In this document: positions 1-8,746 of the stretch, piece after piece
How positions within the stretch are numbered: position 1 is the first letter of the stretch
Layout of the letters: each line of letters starts with the position of its first letter
Source: Parahaliea maris
GTDB taxonomy: Bacteria; Pseudomonadota; Gammaproteobacteria; Pseudomonadales; Halieaceae
DNA length: 64,000 nt
Assembly: GCF_008064665.1 (NCBI RefSeq)
Contig: NZ_VRZA01000003.1
Span: forward strand, 682,001 to 746,000
Reading direction: 5' to 3'
The notes under the pieces: generated by a model
What the model saw: the letters and a program-made list of their open reading frames with translations, nothing else
Told to the model about the DNA's origin: nothing
Database searches by the model: none
Program-made: the position numbers and the translations under genes

Positions 1-212
1 CCGATAATCCCGCGTTTCTCGGTGCGGCGCCAATGTCGGACATGGCGCGCCACATTGCCGGCAGCACCGGGCCCAGCGGCAGCAACCGGGACTACCTGTG
101 CCAGTTGGTGTCAGCCCTCGAGGGGCTCGAGGCCTACGACGAACACGTGTTCGAACTGAATGCCATGGTGGCTGCCCTTGGCGGCCCCGATGATCCGTCA
201 GCCGGGGCTTGA
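1..212 (+). CDS. ChaC-like gamma-glutamylcyclotransferase, C-terminal part
   Basis: The open frame enters from the left edge and stops with TGA at 210-212, giving about 69 C-terminal residues. The segment GPSGSNRDYL followed by LVSALEGLEAYDEHVFEL is the typical end of ChaC-family proteins, which break down glutathione in the cytosol to 5-oxoproline and Cys-Gly. The catalytic Glu would lie in the missing N-terminal part, so activity cannot be judged. The end of this gene overlaps or abuts the DMT transporter, which suggests they share a transcript. The family call rests on the short C-terminal signature only. Confidence 0.7.
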   Translation, partial: DNPAFLGAAPMSDMARHIAGSTGPSGSNRDYLCQLVSALEGLEAYDEHVFELNAMVAALGGPDDPSAGA

Positions 213-219
213 GGCCGCC

Positions 220-1092
220 GTGGTAAACAGTCGCCTGATCATCATCGCCCTGGTGGCCGTGGCCACCATGTCGGCGGCGCCGGTACTGATCAGTGCCACC
301 ACCGCCAACGAGGTCACCATCGGCTTCACCCGCCTGGCCATCGCCACCCTGGTGTTTACGCCGATGGTGTTGTGGCAGGGCCGATTGTGGCGCTTGGCTC
401 CGCGGCAGTGGCGGCAGTTGGTGGTGATCGGACTGGTGTTTGCGGTGCATTGGCTGAGTTACTTTGCCAGCATCAAATTGTCGACCCCCTCCATCGCCGC
501 CCTGACGATCACGACCTACGGCGTGCAATACATGCTGCTGGCCTGGTTCTTCAACGGTGAGCGGGTAGCGGCGGTGGAGTGGATTGCCATCGCCTGTTGT
601 TTTGCCGGCTGCCTGGTGGTGTCCCCGGCACTGTCCTTCGACAATGCCACCAGCAAGGGGATCGCCGTGGGCCTGTTCAGTGCCCTGTTGTATGCGGTCC
701 TGCCCCTGCTGCACCAGCGGGCGGAGGGCGTGCGCACGGCGGACCGCACCTGGGGCCAGTTCTTCTTTGCCCTGCTGTTTTTCCTGCCCCTGTGGCCCCT
801 GTCCAGCTGGGAGCTGCAGACCGCGGACGTCTACCAGTTGCTGACCCTGGCGCTGCTCTGTACGGTCATCTCCCACGGCCTGTGGGTCAAGAGCAGTACC
901 GAGCTGCCGGCCATTTACTCGAGCATGATCTACTACCTCTACCTGCCGCTGTCGATGCTCGAAAGTGTGCTCTTCCTGGGGGAGTCACTGACGCCGCAGA
1001 AAATACTCGGGGCGGCGCTGGTGGTGGGGTCGAGCCTCGCTCTGTCGCTGTACCGTTTCCGGCGCGCGCAGCTGGGGAAAGGGGAAAGCTAG
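220..1092 (+). CDS. DMT-superfamily (EamA-type) membrane transporter
   Basis: An inner-membrane protein of about 290 residues with roughly ten hydrophobic segments, laid out as two EamA repeats (about residues 10-130 and 145-285). This is the usual size for drug/metabolite exporters. The GTG at 220 has a GGGCTTGAGG stretch just upstream and starts shortly before the first membrane segment. An ATG at 190 and an ATG at 160 are in frame, but both lie inside the coding sequence of the upstream ChaC-like gene. The substrate cannot be predicted from sequence. Confidence 0.8.
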   Translation: MVNSRLIIIALVAVATMSAAPVLISATTANEVTIGFTRLAIATLVFTPMVLWQGRLWRLAPRQWRQLVVIGLVFAVHWLSYFASIKLSTPSIAALTITTYGVQYMLLAWFFNGERVAAVEWIAIACCFAGCLVVSPALSFDNATSKGIAVGLFSALLYAVLPLLHQRAEGVRTADRTWGQFFFALLFFLPLWPLSSWELQTADVYQLLTLALLCTVISHGLWVKSSTELPAIYSSMIYYLYLPLSMLESVLFLGESLTPQKILGAALVVGSSLALSLYRFRRAQLGKGES

Positions 1093-1107
1093 ACCGCGGG
1101 TGCTGGA

Positions 1108-2508
1108 TCAGGTTGCAGCGGCGTCGAAAATACACTGACCACCCCGCCAGGTGATGCGCACCTGGTTGGCGTCGAGTCGGGTCCTGACCTGTGCCCAGGG
1201 CGCCTTCAGCAGGCACAGGTCGGCGGGGGCACCGACCTGCAGGTGGCGCAAGCCGAGGCCCGGTGACTGCGGGGGGCTGAGGAACAGTGCCAGAGCCTGT
1301 TCGGGGGTGAGTGCCTCTGACGCTCCGATGATTCTCCCCTGTAAGGTCCTGCGGCTCACCGCCGCGCGCATCAGGCGCCAGGGGTCGGCGTCTCCGAAGG
1401 GTGTGTCGCTGCCGCCAGCGAGGGGTACGCCGGCCTCCAGGAAAGCGGCGGCCCGGTACAGCCAGGGCTGGTCCTCGGCCTCCACCTCGTCGAGGTAGTG
1501 GTCGCCTCGCTCCTCGATAAAGTGAGGCTGGGTGACCACCCGCAGGTTGAGACGGCGGATCTCCTCCAGCTGCTCGGGAGGGCAGACCGAGGCGTGCTCG
1601 ATGCGGTCGCCGCTCACGGTTCCGGCAGCGTCCAGCGCGGCCAGGGCAAACACCAGTTCGGTACGGGTCACGCAGTGGATGGCGACCGCCCGCTCCCGGG
1701 CGTGCGCCGCGGCGATGTCGTCGCACAGGCGGTCCAGCTCCGGCAATTGCGATTCCAGCAGGTGTACCTTGAGCTCTCCGCGCTGCAGGCCCTCGGTGTC
1801 ATGGCAAAGCGCGATGTCCGGGCCGCCCATCATTCTCACTCGCTGGCCCAGTTCCCCGCGGTCCTGGGCGGCGGCGAACAGCCGCCACTCTTCGAGTCCA
1901 TTAGCCGGGGTGGTATCGGTGATGCCGGTAATGCCGTAGCGGGCAAGTTGGCAGCTGGCCCGGGCCAGGTCGGGGAGCTTGCGGGGTACCCGGGCGCGCA
2001 GCCAGGCATCGCCTTCGTAGAGGCGGCCGGTAAACTGTTCCCCGCTGCGTTCCAGGCCGGGCGGTAGTTCGCCCTGGGCCTGGTCCTGGTTGAGGGCCTG
2101 GTCCAGGTTCAGGGCCTCCAGCGCGCAGCTGTTGAGCACCCAGAGGCGGCCACCGCGGTGCTGTACGCGAACAGGGCGGTCCGGAATGTAACGGTCCAGC
2201 CAGTGGCGGTCGATGTCACCGGCCACGCTGGCGTGATAGGCGATGCCGCGCAACCATCCTGCGTCGGGCTGCCCGTTGGCGTCGCGCAGGCATCCCGCGA
2301 GCTGTTCCTCTGTTTGCACAGCCGGGGGGCCGCAGTGTACCGAGTCCAGCGCGGCGGCGTAGGCCATCAGGTGCAGGTGGTGGTCGTGCAGACCCGGCAG
2401 CAGGGTGGCGCCGTTGCCCTCGATCCAGCGGTGCGCGGGGTCGCTGACAGGCAGGTCGCTGCCATGGCGGGGCCGGATGTCGGTAATGTGGCCGTTCTCG
2501 AGACGCAC
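1108..2508 (-). CDS. Amidohydrolase-family protein (YtcJ/AepA-like)
   Basis: Metal-dependent hydrolase of the amidohydrolase 3 type, about 466 residues from the GTG at 2508. The motif GLHDHHLHL near residue 40 carries the first metal ligands, and the later HCVTRTEL, DRIEHASV and AGGSDTPFGD segments supply further ligands and the catalytic Asp. The GTG probably truncates the protein. The frame stays open upstream and encodes LIHNVCLYGHDDRVTV, which looks like the normal first beta-strands of the family, but it holds only CTG (2553) or ATC codons as starts. The CTG overlaps the TGA of the CoA-transferase upstream, so the two genes are translationally linked. Substrate unknown. Confidence 0.8.
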   Translation of the reverse strand: MRLENGHITDIRPRHGSDLPVSDPAHRWIEGNGATLLPGLHDHHLHLMAYAAALDSVHCGPPAVQTEEQLAGCLRDANGQPDAGWLRGIAYHASVAGDIDRHWLDRYIPDRPVRVQHRGGRLWVLNSCALEALNLDQALNQDQAQGELPPGLERSGEQFTGRLYEGDAWLRARVPRKLPDLARASCQLARYGITGITDTTPANGLEEWRLFAAAQDRGELGQRVRMMGGPDIALCHDTEGLQRGELKVHLLESQLPELDRLCDDIAAAHARERAVAIHCVTRTELVFALAALDAAGTVSGDRIEHASVCPPEQLEEIRRLNLRVVTQPHFIEERGDHYLDEVEAEDQPWLYRAAAFLEAGVPLAGGSDTPFGDADPWRLMRAAVSRRTLQGRIIGASEALTPEQALALFLSPPQSPGLGLRHLQVGAPADLCLLKAPWAQVRTRLDANQVRITWRGGQCIFDAAAT

Positions 2509-2549
2509 CGTGACCCTGTCGTCGTGACCGTACAGGCAGACGTTGTGAA

Positions 2550-3746
2550 TCAGCGTGATGATGGTTGTCCCCTGTTCACTGTTGTTTCGGCCTCGGATCG
2601 CCAGAGTCGATAGCGGCTGCGGTAGTTGTGGTCAGCCGGTGCCGTGGCCACTATGCAGTGGCGTACGGTTCGCTCCAGCGACAGGTCCAGCAGGTGGCCG
2701 CCGCCCCCCAGCCAGCTGGCCCAGCCGGCGAGCGCCGCGTGCAGGCCGGTGAGCGGGTCGGCGATGGCGTCCCCGAACACCCGCCATTGGCCGTGCACCT
2801 GGTGGCCAATGGCTGACAGTCCGGCGGCTATAGCGGCGTCGTCTCCGTAGGCAATCCAGTTGGCTTGTGGTTCCTGACGTCCGTAACCGGTGATGCTGAC
2901 CCAGCTCAGGCCCGGATGCGTTTGCAGCAGGTCTTCCGCTACCAAACCCATCTGCCGCAGGGCCCGGGGCCTTGAGGCCTCCAGGACGATATCGGCGCCG
3001 GCGATCAGCTCCCTGAGTTCTGCCTGTCCACTGGGCAAGTGCAGGTCGAGGCTGACGCAGCGCTTGCCCGAATTCAGTTGTTCAAAAAATGCGGGGGAGC
3101 CGCTGCGGGCGCCGTCAGGGCGATGGGCGCCCTCGACCTTGATGACCTCGGCTCCCGCAGCGAGCCACAGGCGGCTGCACAGGGGGCCGGCCCAGAGTGA
3201 GCTCAGATCGATCACCCGCGGGCGGCGGTCGCGGCGGTCGGCGGTCAGCGGGCTGTGAAGTGTTGTGGGCTCGAACCAGGGGGTTTCCCGGGAGGGGATG
3301 ACCGTGGCGTCGGCGAGCGCGAGTCCGAGCAGGCGGCCCTGCTCCAGCAAGGCGCTGGTCTGGCGCTTCGCCACCTGCTCAGCCAGTTGCTCCCAGTTAC
3401 TTGCCTCGTTCCCTTCAAGCCAGGCCGGCATCAGTTCCCAGTCGCTGTCGCGGGCGAGATTCACGCCGATTACGCCGTCGGCAGTCGGTAACAGGCGGCA
3501 GTGGGCTTCGCCTTCGCGTCGGCTGGCATCCAGGGTGTGGCGTTCGTCCAGCAGGCGGGCACCCGACAGTGCAGGCAATACGTCGACACCGCTCAGCGAC
3601 CGATACGCCTGTAATACGTCGTTGGCACAGGAGGCCAGGGGAACAGGCAGGTCCAGCCCCGGCCGGTCACCGGTAGCCTGCAGATTCTCATGGGGTTCGC
3701 TCTCGTCAGCCGCTGGCGCTATCCGGTCGACACCGATGTCCTGCAA
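2550..3746 (-). CDS. CaiB/BaiF family CoA-transferase (class III)
   Basis: The C-terminal half contains RPRVIDLSSLWAGPLCSRLW and AGAEVIKVE, the typical start of a class III CoA-transferase core. It would move CoA between carboxylic acids. The first 180 residues form the extra N-terminal region seen in a two-part subgroup (DERHTL...LLPTADGVIGVNLARDSDW). The only usual start codon is TTG at 3746, without a convincing ribosome binding site. The frame continues upstream to about 3853 with only CTG/ATC options, so the true start is uncertain. It lies directly upstream of, and overlaps, the amidohydrolase gene, suggesting a common catabolic pathway for an organic acid. Confidence 0.8.
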   Translation of the reverse strand: MQDIGVDRIAPAADESEPHENLQATGDRPGLDLPVPLASCANDVLQAYRSLSGVDVLPALSGARLLDERHTLDASRREGEAHCRLLPTADGVIGVNLARDSDWELMPAWLEGNEASNWEQLAEQVAKRQTSALLEQGRLLGLALADATVIPSRETPWFEPTTLHSPLTADRRDRRPRVIDLSSLWAGPLCSRLWLAAGAEVIKVEGAHRPDGARSGSPAFFEQLNSGKRCVSLDLHLPSGQAELRELIAGADIVLEASRPRALRQMGLVAEDLLQTHPGLSWVSITGYGRQEPQANWIAYGDDAAIAAGLSAIGHQVHGQWRVFGDAIADPLTGLHAALAGWASWLGGGGHLLDLSLERTVRHCIVATAPADHNYRSRYRLWRSEAETTVNRGQPSSR

Positions 3747-4207
3747 GAGTTTGCAGCCATAGGGCGGCAGGGTCGCGTAAAGCGGCCAGTCAGGGGGTAG
3801 CAGGGTCGACCTCGTGCTGATCGGGCTTCTCCTCGGTGCCAGGGGCCTCCACTATGGCGCAAACAGGGTGTCGGCGTCACTTCGGGCTCCCGGGCGCCAC
3901 TGTCGCAGGCGTGTGCCTGTCCACCCGGGCGGATACACCTGCTCCCGCCGTTGGCACCGGTTTCACAGCGCTGCGCCTGCCGGCGCTTCCCCGGCAGTGT
4001 AAACCACCACTTCAAGTGATCTCCCTCCCCCTGCCGCTGTCACAACAACGTCCACAGACCGTCATATTTCCACGCTTCAATAACGACTCGGTCAATTTGA
4101 AAAAAAGCGACTAACTTTATACCAGCAGAATGACCGTCTGATCCTGTGAAGCACCGTTACTTGTTCCGTTACTCGCCAAGTCATCCATCCGAAACAATGG
4201 GGGTTCC
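3747..4207. other. Intergenic region between divergent genes
   Basis: This 461-bp gap separates the CoA-transferase (minus) and the 5'-nucleotidase (plus). Its left half is GC-rich and shows short open frames on both strands with no recognisable product. The right half (from about 4020) is clearly more AT-rich and looks like a promoter region, holding the candidate Pho box described separately. No RNA gene was recognised. Confidence 0.6.
4037..4069 (+). promoter_or_regulatory. Candidate PhoB binding site (Pho box repeats)
   Basis: Three direct repeats follow at exact 11-bp steps: CTGTCAC-AACA (4037-4047), ACGTCCA-CAGA (4048-4058) and CCGTCAT-ATTT (4059-4069). Each carries GTC at the same register. 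PhoB binds head-to-tail 11-bp units with a CTGTCAT core, so the period and core fit; the middle unit is weak. The site lies upstream of a secreted phosphohydrolase, which is the expected kind of target. The distance to the start codon (about 140 bp) implies a long leader. Confidence 0.4.
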
Positions 4208-5944
4208 ATGATGAAGCACCATCGTCGTACAGCATCATTCGCAATGGCCGCGTCACTTTCACTCATCGCGGCAGCAGTACAAGCGGAAAATCCTGCCCAT
4301 ATAGATCATCCCGGTAAGGGCAAAGCACTCGGCCGAAAAATCGAGGTTCAGTTACTCGGTTTCAACGACTACCACGGCCACCTCAAGACCGACGCGGTGG
4401 GTTTTGGCGTCGACGAGGGTGGCGGTGAATATCTGTCCGCCAAGCTGGCTGAATTGCGCCAGGACCGAAGGTACAGCTTCACCGTGGCTGCCGGTGACCT
4501 GATCGGTGGCACCCCGGCGTTCTCGGGCCTGTTCCACGACGAGCCCTCGGTAGAATCACTCAATGCCATGGGCCTGGATTTCTCCGGTGTCGGCAACCAC
4601 GAATTCGACGAGGGGGTCGACGAACTGTTGCGCATGCAAAACGGGGGCTGTCATCCCGTGGATGGCTGTTACTACCCTGACTCGCCCTACGCCGGGGCCA
4701 ATTTCAAATGGCTGGCTGCCAACGTGGTCAGTGAATTCGACGGGGTGACCACGCCGCTGCCCGGCTACTGGATCGAGGAAGTTGAAGGGGTCAAAGTGGC
4801 CTTCATCGGCATGACCCTGGAAGGGACTGACACCATCGTTGCCGCGGCCGGGATCGAAGGCTGGGACTTCCTCGACGAGGCCGAGGCCGCCAATAACCTG
4901 GTTCCGGTTCTCGCCGGTGAGGGTGTTGAGGCCATTGTGGTGCTCCTGCACGAGGGCGGCAACCAGGTGCCGGCCCCCGGTGATTACAACGCCTGTGACG
5001 ACTTCGAGGGACCGGTGGCCGACATCAACGCTGCGCTGGACCCGGAAATCGACGTGATGATCACCGGTCACACTCACCAGCCCTACAATTGCCGCTTGCC
5101 GGATGCCGCGGGTTATGATCGTATCGTCACCTCCGCCTATCAATACGGTCGGGTGGTGACTGAAGTCACACTGGTGCTCGATCCCAAGACCAATGACGTG
5201 GACCGCAAGAAAACCTCGGCCTACAACCACGCCGTGGTACGCGAAGAGCTCACCCCTGACCCCGCCGTTACCGCCGTCATCGACAAGTGGCAACCGCTGT
5301 ACGACGACTTCGCCAACGAGGTGGTGGGCAGCATTACCGAGGATATCAATCGCGGGGGGGATCCCTCGGGTTCCGACCGCAGTGTCGAGTCCGCGGCCGG
5401 CAACCTGGTCGCCGACGCCCAGTTCTGGGCGACCCAGACCTTCGGCAGCCAGGTGGCCTTCATGAACCCGGGGGGCGTGCGCTCCGACCTGGTCTACGCC
5501 CAGTCCGGCTCCGAAGGCGACGGCAATGTGACCTTTGGCGAGGCTTTCACCTTCCAGCCCTTCAACAATGGTCTCGAGGTGATCAGCATGACTGGCGAGC
5601 AGATTGTCGAGGTGCTGGAAGAACAGTGCCAGCCCACCCGGTTCCTGCACCTGGGGGTATCGGCAGGTTTCACCTACGACCTCGAGAAGGAACTTGTCGG
5701 CGGCGGCTGTACATCGATCACCGTCAGCAACGTGAAGTTGAACGGTGAGCCGGTGTATATGGATGATGTCTACCTGGTGGCGGTCAACAGCTTCCTCGCC
5801 GATGGTGGCGACAGCTTCACTACCTTCACCGAAGCGTCATCGCGGGTCACCTGGGGCCTTGACCTGGATGCGCTCACTACCTACCTGGGTGCCAACAGCC
5901 CGGTGGCACCACCCTCCACGGACCGGGTTAACGAAGTGAACTGA
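4208..5944 (+). CDS. Secreted bifunctional 5'-nucleotidase/metallophosphatase
   Basis: UshA/NT5E-type protein of 578 residues. Residues 1-26 form a signal peptide ending VQA, so it is exported. The calcineurin-like metallophosphatase domain shows NDYHGHL (D54, H56), AAGDLIGG (D97), GNHEFDEG (N130, H131), VVLLHEGG and ITGHTHQPY, i.e. all metal ligands. The second half is the 5'-nucleotidase C-terminal domain that binds the nucleoside, with MNPGGVRSDL and FTFQPFNNGLEV. It would release phosphate and nucleosides from extracellular nucleotides. A candidate Pho box lies upstream. A second ATG at 4211 is an equal choice of start. Confidence 0.9.
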   Translation: MMKHHRRTASFAMAASLSLIAAAVQAENPAHIDHPGKGKALGRKIEVQLLGFNDYHGHLKTDAVGFGVDEGGGEYLSAKLAELRQDRRYSFTVAAGDLIGGTPAFSGLFHDEPSVESLNAMGLDFSGVGNHEFDEGVDELLRMQNGGCHPVDGCYYPDSPYAGANFKWLAANVVSEFDGVTTPLPGYWIEEVEGVKVAFIGMTLEGTDTIVAAAGIEGWDFLDEAEAANNLVPVLAGEGVEAIVVLLHEGGNQVPAPGDYNACDDFEGPVADINAALDPEIDVMITGHTHQPYNCRLPDAAGYDRIVTSAYQYGRVVTEVTLVLDPKTNDVDRKKTSAYNHAVVREELTPDPAVTAVIDKWQPLYDDFANEVVGSITEDINRGGDPSGSDRSVESAAGNLVADAQFWATQTFGSQVAFMNPGGVRSDLVYAQSGSEGDGNVTFGEAFTFQPFNNGLEVISMTGEQIVEVLEEQCQPTRFLHLGVSAGFTYDLEKELVGGGCTSITVSNVKLNGEPVYMDDVYLVAVNSFLADGGDSFTTFTEASSRVTWGLDLDALTTYLGANSPVAPPSTDRVNEVN

Positions 5945-5982
5945 CAGACGGGGCAGGCACTCCCGATATCCCGCTGCAAGCC

Positions 5983-6015
5983 GGCTGCGCTCTCAGTCAT
6001 CTGACCAGCGCAGCC
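5983..6015. other. Inverted repeat between 5'-nucleotidase and SDR genes
   Basis: A 9-bp perfect stem GGCTGCGCT / AGCGCAGCC encloses a smaller TCAG-TCAT-CTGA hairpin. It lies 38 bp after the nucleotidase stop. There is no T-run, so it is at best a weak or Rho-assisted terminator, or a stabilising 3' structure. Confidence 0.4.
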
Positions 6016-6143
6016 GTATTATCCCTCCGAGTTTATCGTCATTGAACCGCCTCAGCCATATGCAGGAGGCAGGCGACGCCTGTCGCGGGCCATAATGGGC
6101 AGCTTTCTGTTCAGTAGATAACAACAACCTGGAGGAGATGGGC

Positions 6144-7007
6144 ATGTCGAATTCCCTGGAACAATTGGCAGGCGGTGTCGCGGTCATTACCGGTGCTGGA
6201 TCGGGTATCGGCGAGGGCCTGGCCCGGGTGGCCGCCGAGGCGGGCATGCGGGTGGTGGTGGCCGATATCGCCCTGGAGCGGGCGGAGCAGGTGGCGCAGT
6301 CCATTTGCGAAGGCGGGGGTGAGGCGCATCCGCTGCGCGTTGATGTGTCCAGCGCTGGGTCGATCGACGCCCTGGCGGCGGCGGTCCACGAACGCTTCGG
6401 GGATGTGACCCTGCTGATCGACAACGCCGGGGTGGAGACCCTCGGTTACAGCTGGGAGCTGAGCGCAGAGCAGTGGGACAGAACCCTCAACATTAACATT
6501 CACGGCGCCATTCACGGAGTCCGTGCCTTCGCCCCGCGCATGATCGCCTGTGGCAAGCCAGCCTGGATCGCCAACACCGCGTCTATCGGTGGCCTGGGCA
6601 TGATGCCCATCCAGACCTCCTACATCCTCAGCAAGCACGCGCTGATCTCCTACAGCGAGTGCCTGTTCCTCGAGATGCAGCTTGCCGGGGCACCGATTGC
6701 GGTGTCCGCGATTTTGCCGGGACCGGTTGCCACCCGAATTTTCAGCGACGGTAGCACCACCACCGATTCCGGTAGTGAAGCCCACCGCAGCATGATGAAC
6801 GCGATGCTGGAGGCAGACGGGATCTCCGGCTACGAGGCGGCCCGGCGCATCCTGCCGCAGATTGCCGCCGGAGAGTTCTGGGTGTCCACCCATCCGGAGA
6901 TCACTCGCCAGATGGCTACGGGCCGGGCCCAGCACTTGTCGACCCTGTCCAAACCGGCACTACCGGAAGAAGTCCTGCAGAGCATGGGCCTGTCGGTCGA
7001 CAGCTGA
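6144..7007 (+). CDS. Short-chain dehydrogenase/reductase (SDR)
   Basis: Cytosolic NAD(P)(H)-dependent oxidoreductase of about 287 residues. The Rossmann motif is TGAGSGIGEG, followed by the NAG motif (DNAGVE), the catalytic Ser in NTASIGG, and the Y-x3-K pair in SYILSKHA. It is a classical SDR with a C-terminal extension of about 40 residues. I chose the ATG at 6144 because GGAGG at 6131-6135 is 8 nt upstream; the ATG at 6138 sits only 2 nt from it. It faces an acyl-CoA synthetase gene across a hairpin. The substrate is not predictable. Confidence 0.85.
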   Translation: MSNSLEQLAGGVAVITGAGSGIGEGLARVAAEAGMRVVVADIALERAEQVAQSICEGGGEAHPLRVDVSSAGSIDALAAAVHERFGDVTLLIDNAGVETLGYSWELSAEQWDRTLNINIHGAIHGVRAFAPRMIACGKPAWIANTASIGGLGMMPIQTSYILSKHALISYSECLFLEMQLAGAPIAVSAILPGPVATRIFSDGSTTTDSGSEAHRSMMNAMLEADGISGYEAARRILPQIAAGEFWVSTHPEITRQMATGRAQHLSTLSKPALPEEVLQSMGLSVDS

Positions 7008-7018
7008 GCTCACTCTCA

Positions 7019-7039
7019 GGCGGGCGTACCAGGCCCGCC
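7019..7039. terminator. Bidirectional hairpin between convergent genes
   Basis: A perfect 7-bp stem GGCGGGC / GCCCGCC with a 7-nt loop lies 11 bp after the SDR stop and 4 bp from the acyl-CoA synthetase stop. No clear T-tract follows on either side, so termination efficiency is uncertain. Confidence 0.5.
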
Positions 7040-7043
7040 CGGA

Positions 7044-8609
7044 CTATTCGTCGAACAGCCCGGCGTGGGCCTCGCGCAGGTCGCGCTTGAGAATCTTGCC
7101 CGAGGGATTGCGCGGCAAATCCGCCGCCAGCACGACGCGCTTGGGTACCTTGAAGCCGGCCAGTTTCTCCTGGCAGAAGGCAATCGCCGCCTGCTCGTCG
7201 GCTTCGTTTTCGCTGCCGGCCTTGGGCACCACCACCGCGGCAACCGCCTCCACCCAGCGGGCGTGGGGCAGGCCGATTACGGCCACCTCGGCCACCCAGG
7301 GCAGCTGGTAGATGGTCTCTTCCACTTCCCGCCCGGACACGTTCTCGCCGCCGGTCTTGATCATGTCCTTCTTGCGATCGACGATGGTGAGGTAGCCCTC
7401 GTCGTCCACTGTGGCGAGGTCGCCGCTGTGGAACCAGCCGCCGGCGAAGGCCTCGGCGGTTTTTTCCGGATTTTTGAAGTACTCGGTGAGCAGTTGTGGC
7501 GAGCGGTGTACCACCTCGCCGATCTCGCCCGTGGCGACGTCGTTGCCGTCGTCGTCCACTACCCGGGTTTCCACATGCAGCACCGGCTGGCCGGCTGAGC
7601 CTGCCTTGCGCAACTGGTCCTGGGGCTTGAGGATGGTGGCCACCGGGGCGATCTCGGTCTGGCCGTAGAGGTTCCAAAGCCGCAGGTCCGGCAGGCGCCG
7701 CTGGATTTCCTTCAGCACTTCCACCGGCATGATGGAGGCGCCGTAATAGCCTTTGCGCAGCCTGGACAGGTCTGTGCTGTCGAAACCGGGATCGCGCAGC
7801 AGGGATATCCACACGGTGGGCGGGCAGAAGAAGGCTGTCACGCCCTCCTGCTCCAGCAATCGCAACAGGTTGGCGGGGGTGGGGTCATCGGTGATGATAT
7901 TTTGCCCACCCACCTGGACTGAGGGGCCGAGGAAGCAGTCCAATTGGGCGCAGTGGAACAGGGGCATGGCGTGCAGCAGCACGTCATCACCCGCCACCTC
8001 GGCATCGACGAGTATGCTGCCATACTGCCACATCACGGCGGCGTGGCTGAGCACCGCGCCCTTGGGGGCCGATTCCGTGCCACTGGTGTAAATGATCTGC
8101 GCCGGGCTCTGGCTGTCGACGGCGGGTGGATTGGCCAGCGGTTCCGCCGCGATGAAGGCGGTGAAGGCCTCCAGGTCTGCCGGCGCCTCGCTGTTCAGGT
8201 CCAGGCACACCAGGCCCTCCACGGCGGGACATTGCTTTGCCACCTCGCGGGCCTTGTCGCATTCGCTGGCACCGGTCAGCAGCAGCCGCGCGCCGCTGTG
8301 CCCGACAATGTAGGCGGCCTCCTGGGCATTGAGCATGAAGTTGACCGGCACCAGCACGGCGCCGGCGGCGGCAATGGCAAAGCGTGCTACTGCAAAGGCA
8401 TTGGAGTTGCGCGACAGCACCGCCACCCGGTCTCCCGGCTGGATACCTCGCTTCACCAGCGCACCGGCTGCACGCACGCACAGTGTGTTGAATTCGCGGT
8501 AGGTCCAGCGTGTCTCCAACTGGGCGATGGCCGCCCGGTCCGGGTGGCGGGCGGCGGTGCGGCGCAATACGTCGTAAATCGATTGCTGACGGAGTTGGGG
8601 GTCGCTCAT
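7044..8609 (-). CDS. AMP-dependent acyl-CoA synthetase/ligase
   Basis: ANL-superfamily enzyme of 521 residues that would activate a carboxylic acid through an acyl-adenylate to an acyl-CoA. Seen in order: the phosphate-binding loop IIYTSGTESAPKGAV, the adenine-binding segment LWNLYGQTEIAP, the hinge region GWFHSGDLATVDDEGYL with DRKKDMIKTGGENV, and the catalytic Lys in NPSGKILKRDL. The start at 8609 is preceded by AGGAGA at good spacing; an upstream in-frame start at 8705 adds a low-complexity N-terminus unlike the family. It lies downstream of the DegT-type gene on the same strand, 137 bp away. Chain-length preference cannot be told. Confidence 0.88.
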   Translation of the reverse strand: MSDPQLRQQSIYDVLRRTAARHPDRAAIAQLETRWTYREFNTLCVRAAGALVKRGIQPGDRVAVLSRNSNAFAVARFAIAAAGAVLVPVNFMLNAQEAAYIVGHSGARLLLTGASECDKAREVAKQCPAVEGLVCLDLNSEAPADLEAFTAFIAAEPLANPPAVDSQSPAQIIYTSGTESAPKGAVLSHAAVMWQYGSILVDAEVAGDDVLLHAMPLFHCAQLDCFLGPSVQVGGQNIITDDPTPANLLRLLEQEGVTAFFCPPTVWISLLRDPGFDSTDLSRLRKGYYGASIMPVEVLKEIQRRLPDLRLWNLYGQTEIAPVATILKPQDQLRKAGSAGQPVLHVETRVVDDDGNDVATGEIGEVVHRSPQLLTEYFKNPEKTAEAFAGGWFHSGDLATVDDEGYLTIVDRKKDMIKTGGENVSGREVEETIYQLPWVAEVAVIGLPHARWVEAVAAVVVPKAGSENEADEQAAIAFCQEKLAGFKVPKRVVLAADLPRNPSGKILKRDLREAHAGLFDE

Positions 8610-8746
8610 GGGTAGAGGTCTCCTGTGGCGATGTGTCGTTCTTATGCTGCGTTGGGGTGGCGGGCCAGCCGACTGCCCATATTCCAGAGCCGGACGCGAC
8701 GGCACAAGTCCCCGTGGTGATTATTGTCGTTTCGCGCGAGTGGTCG

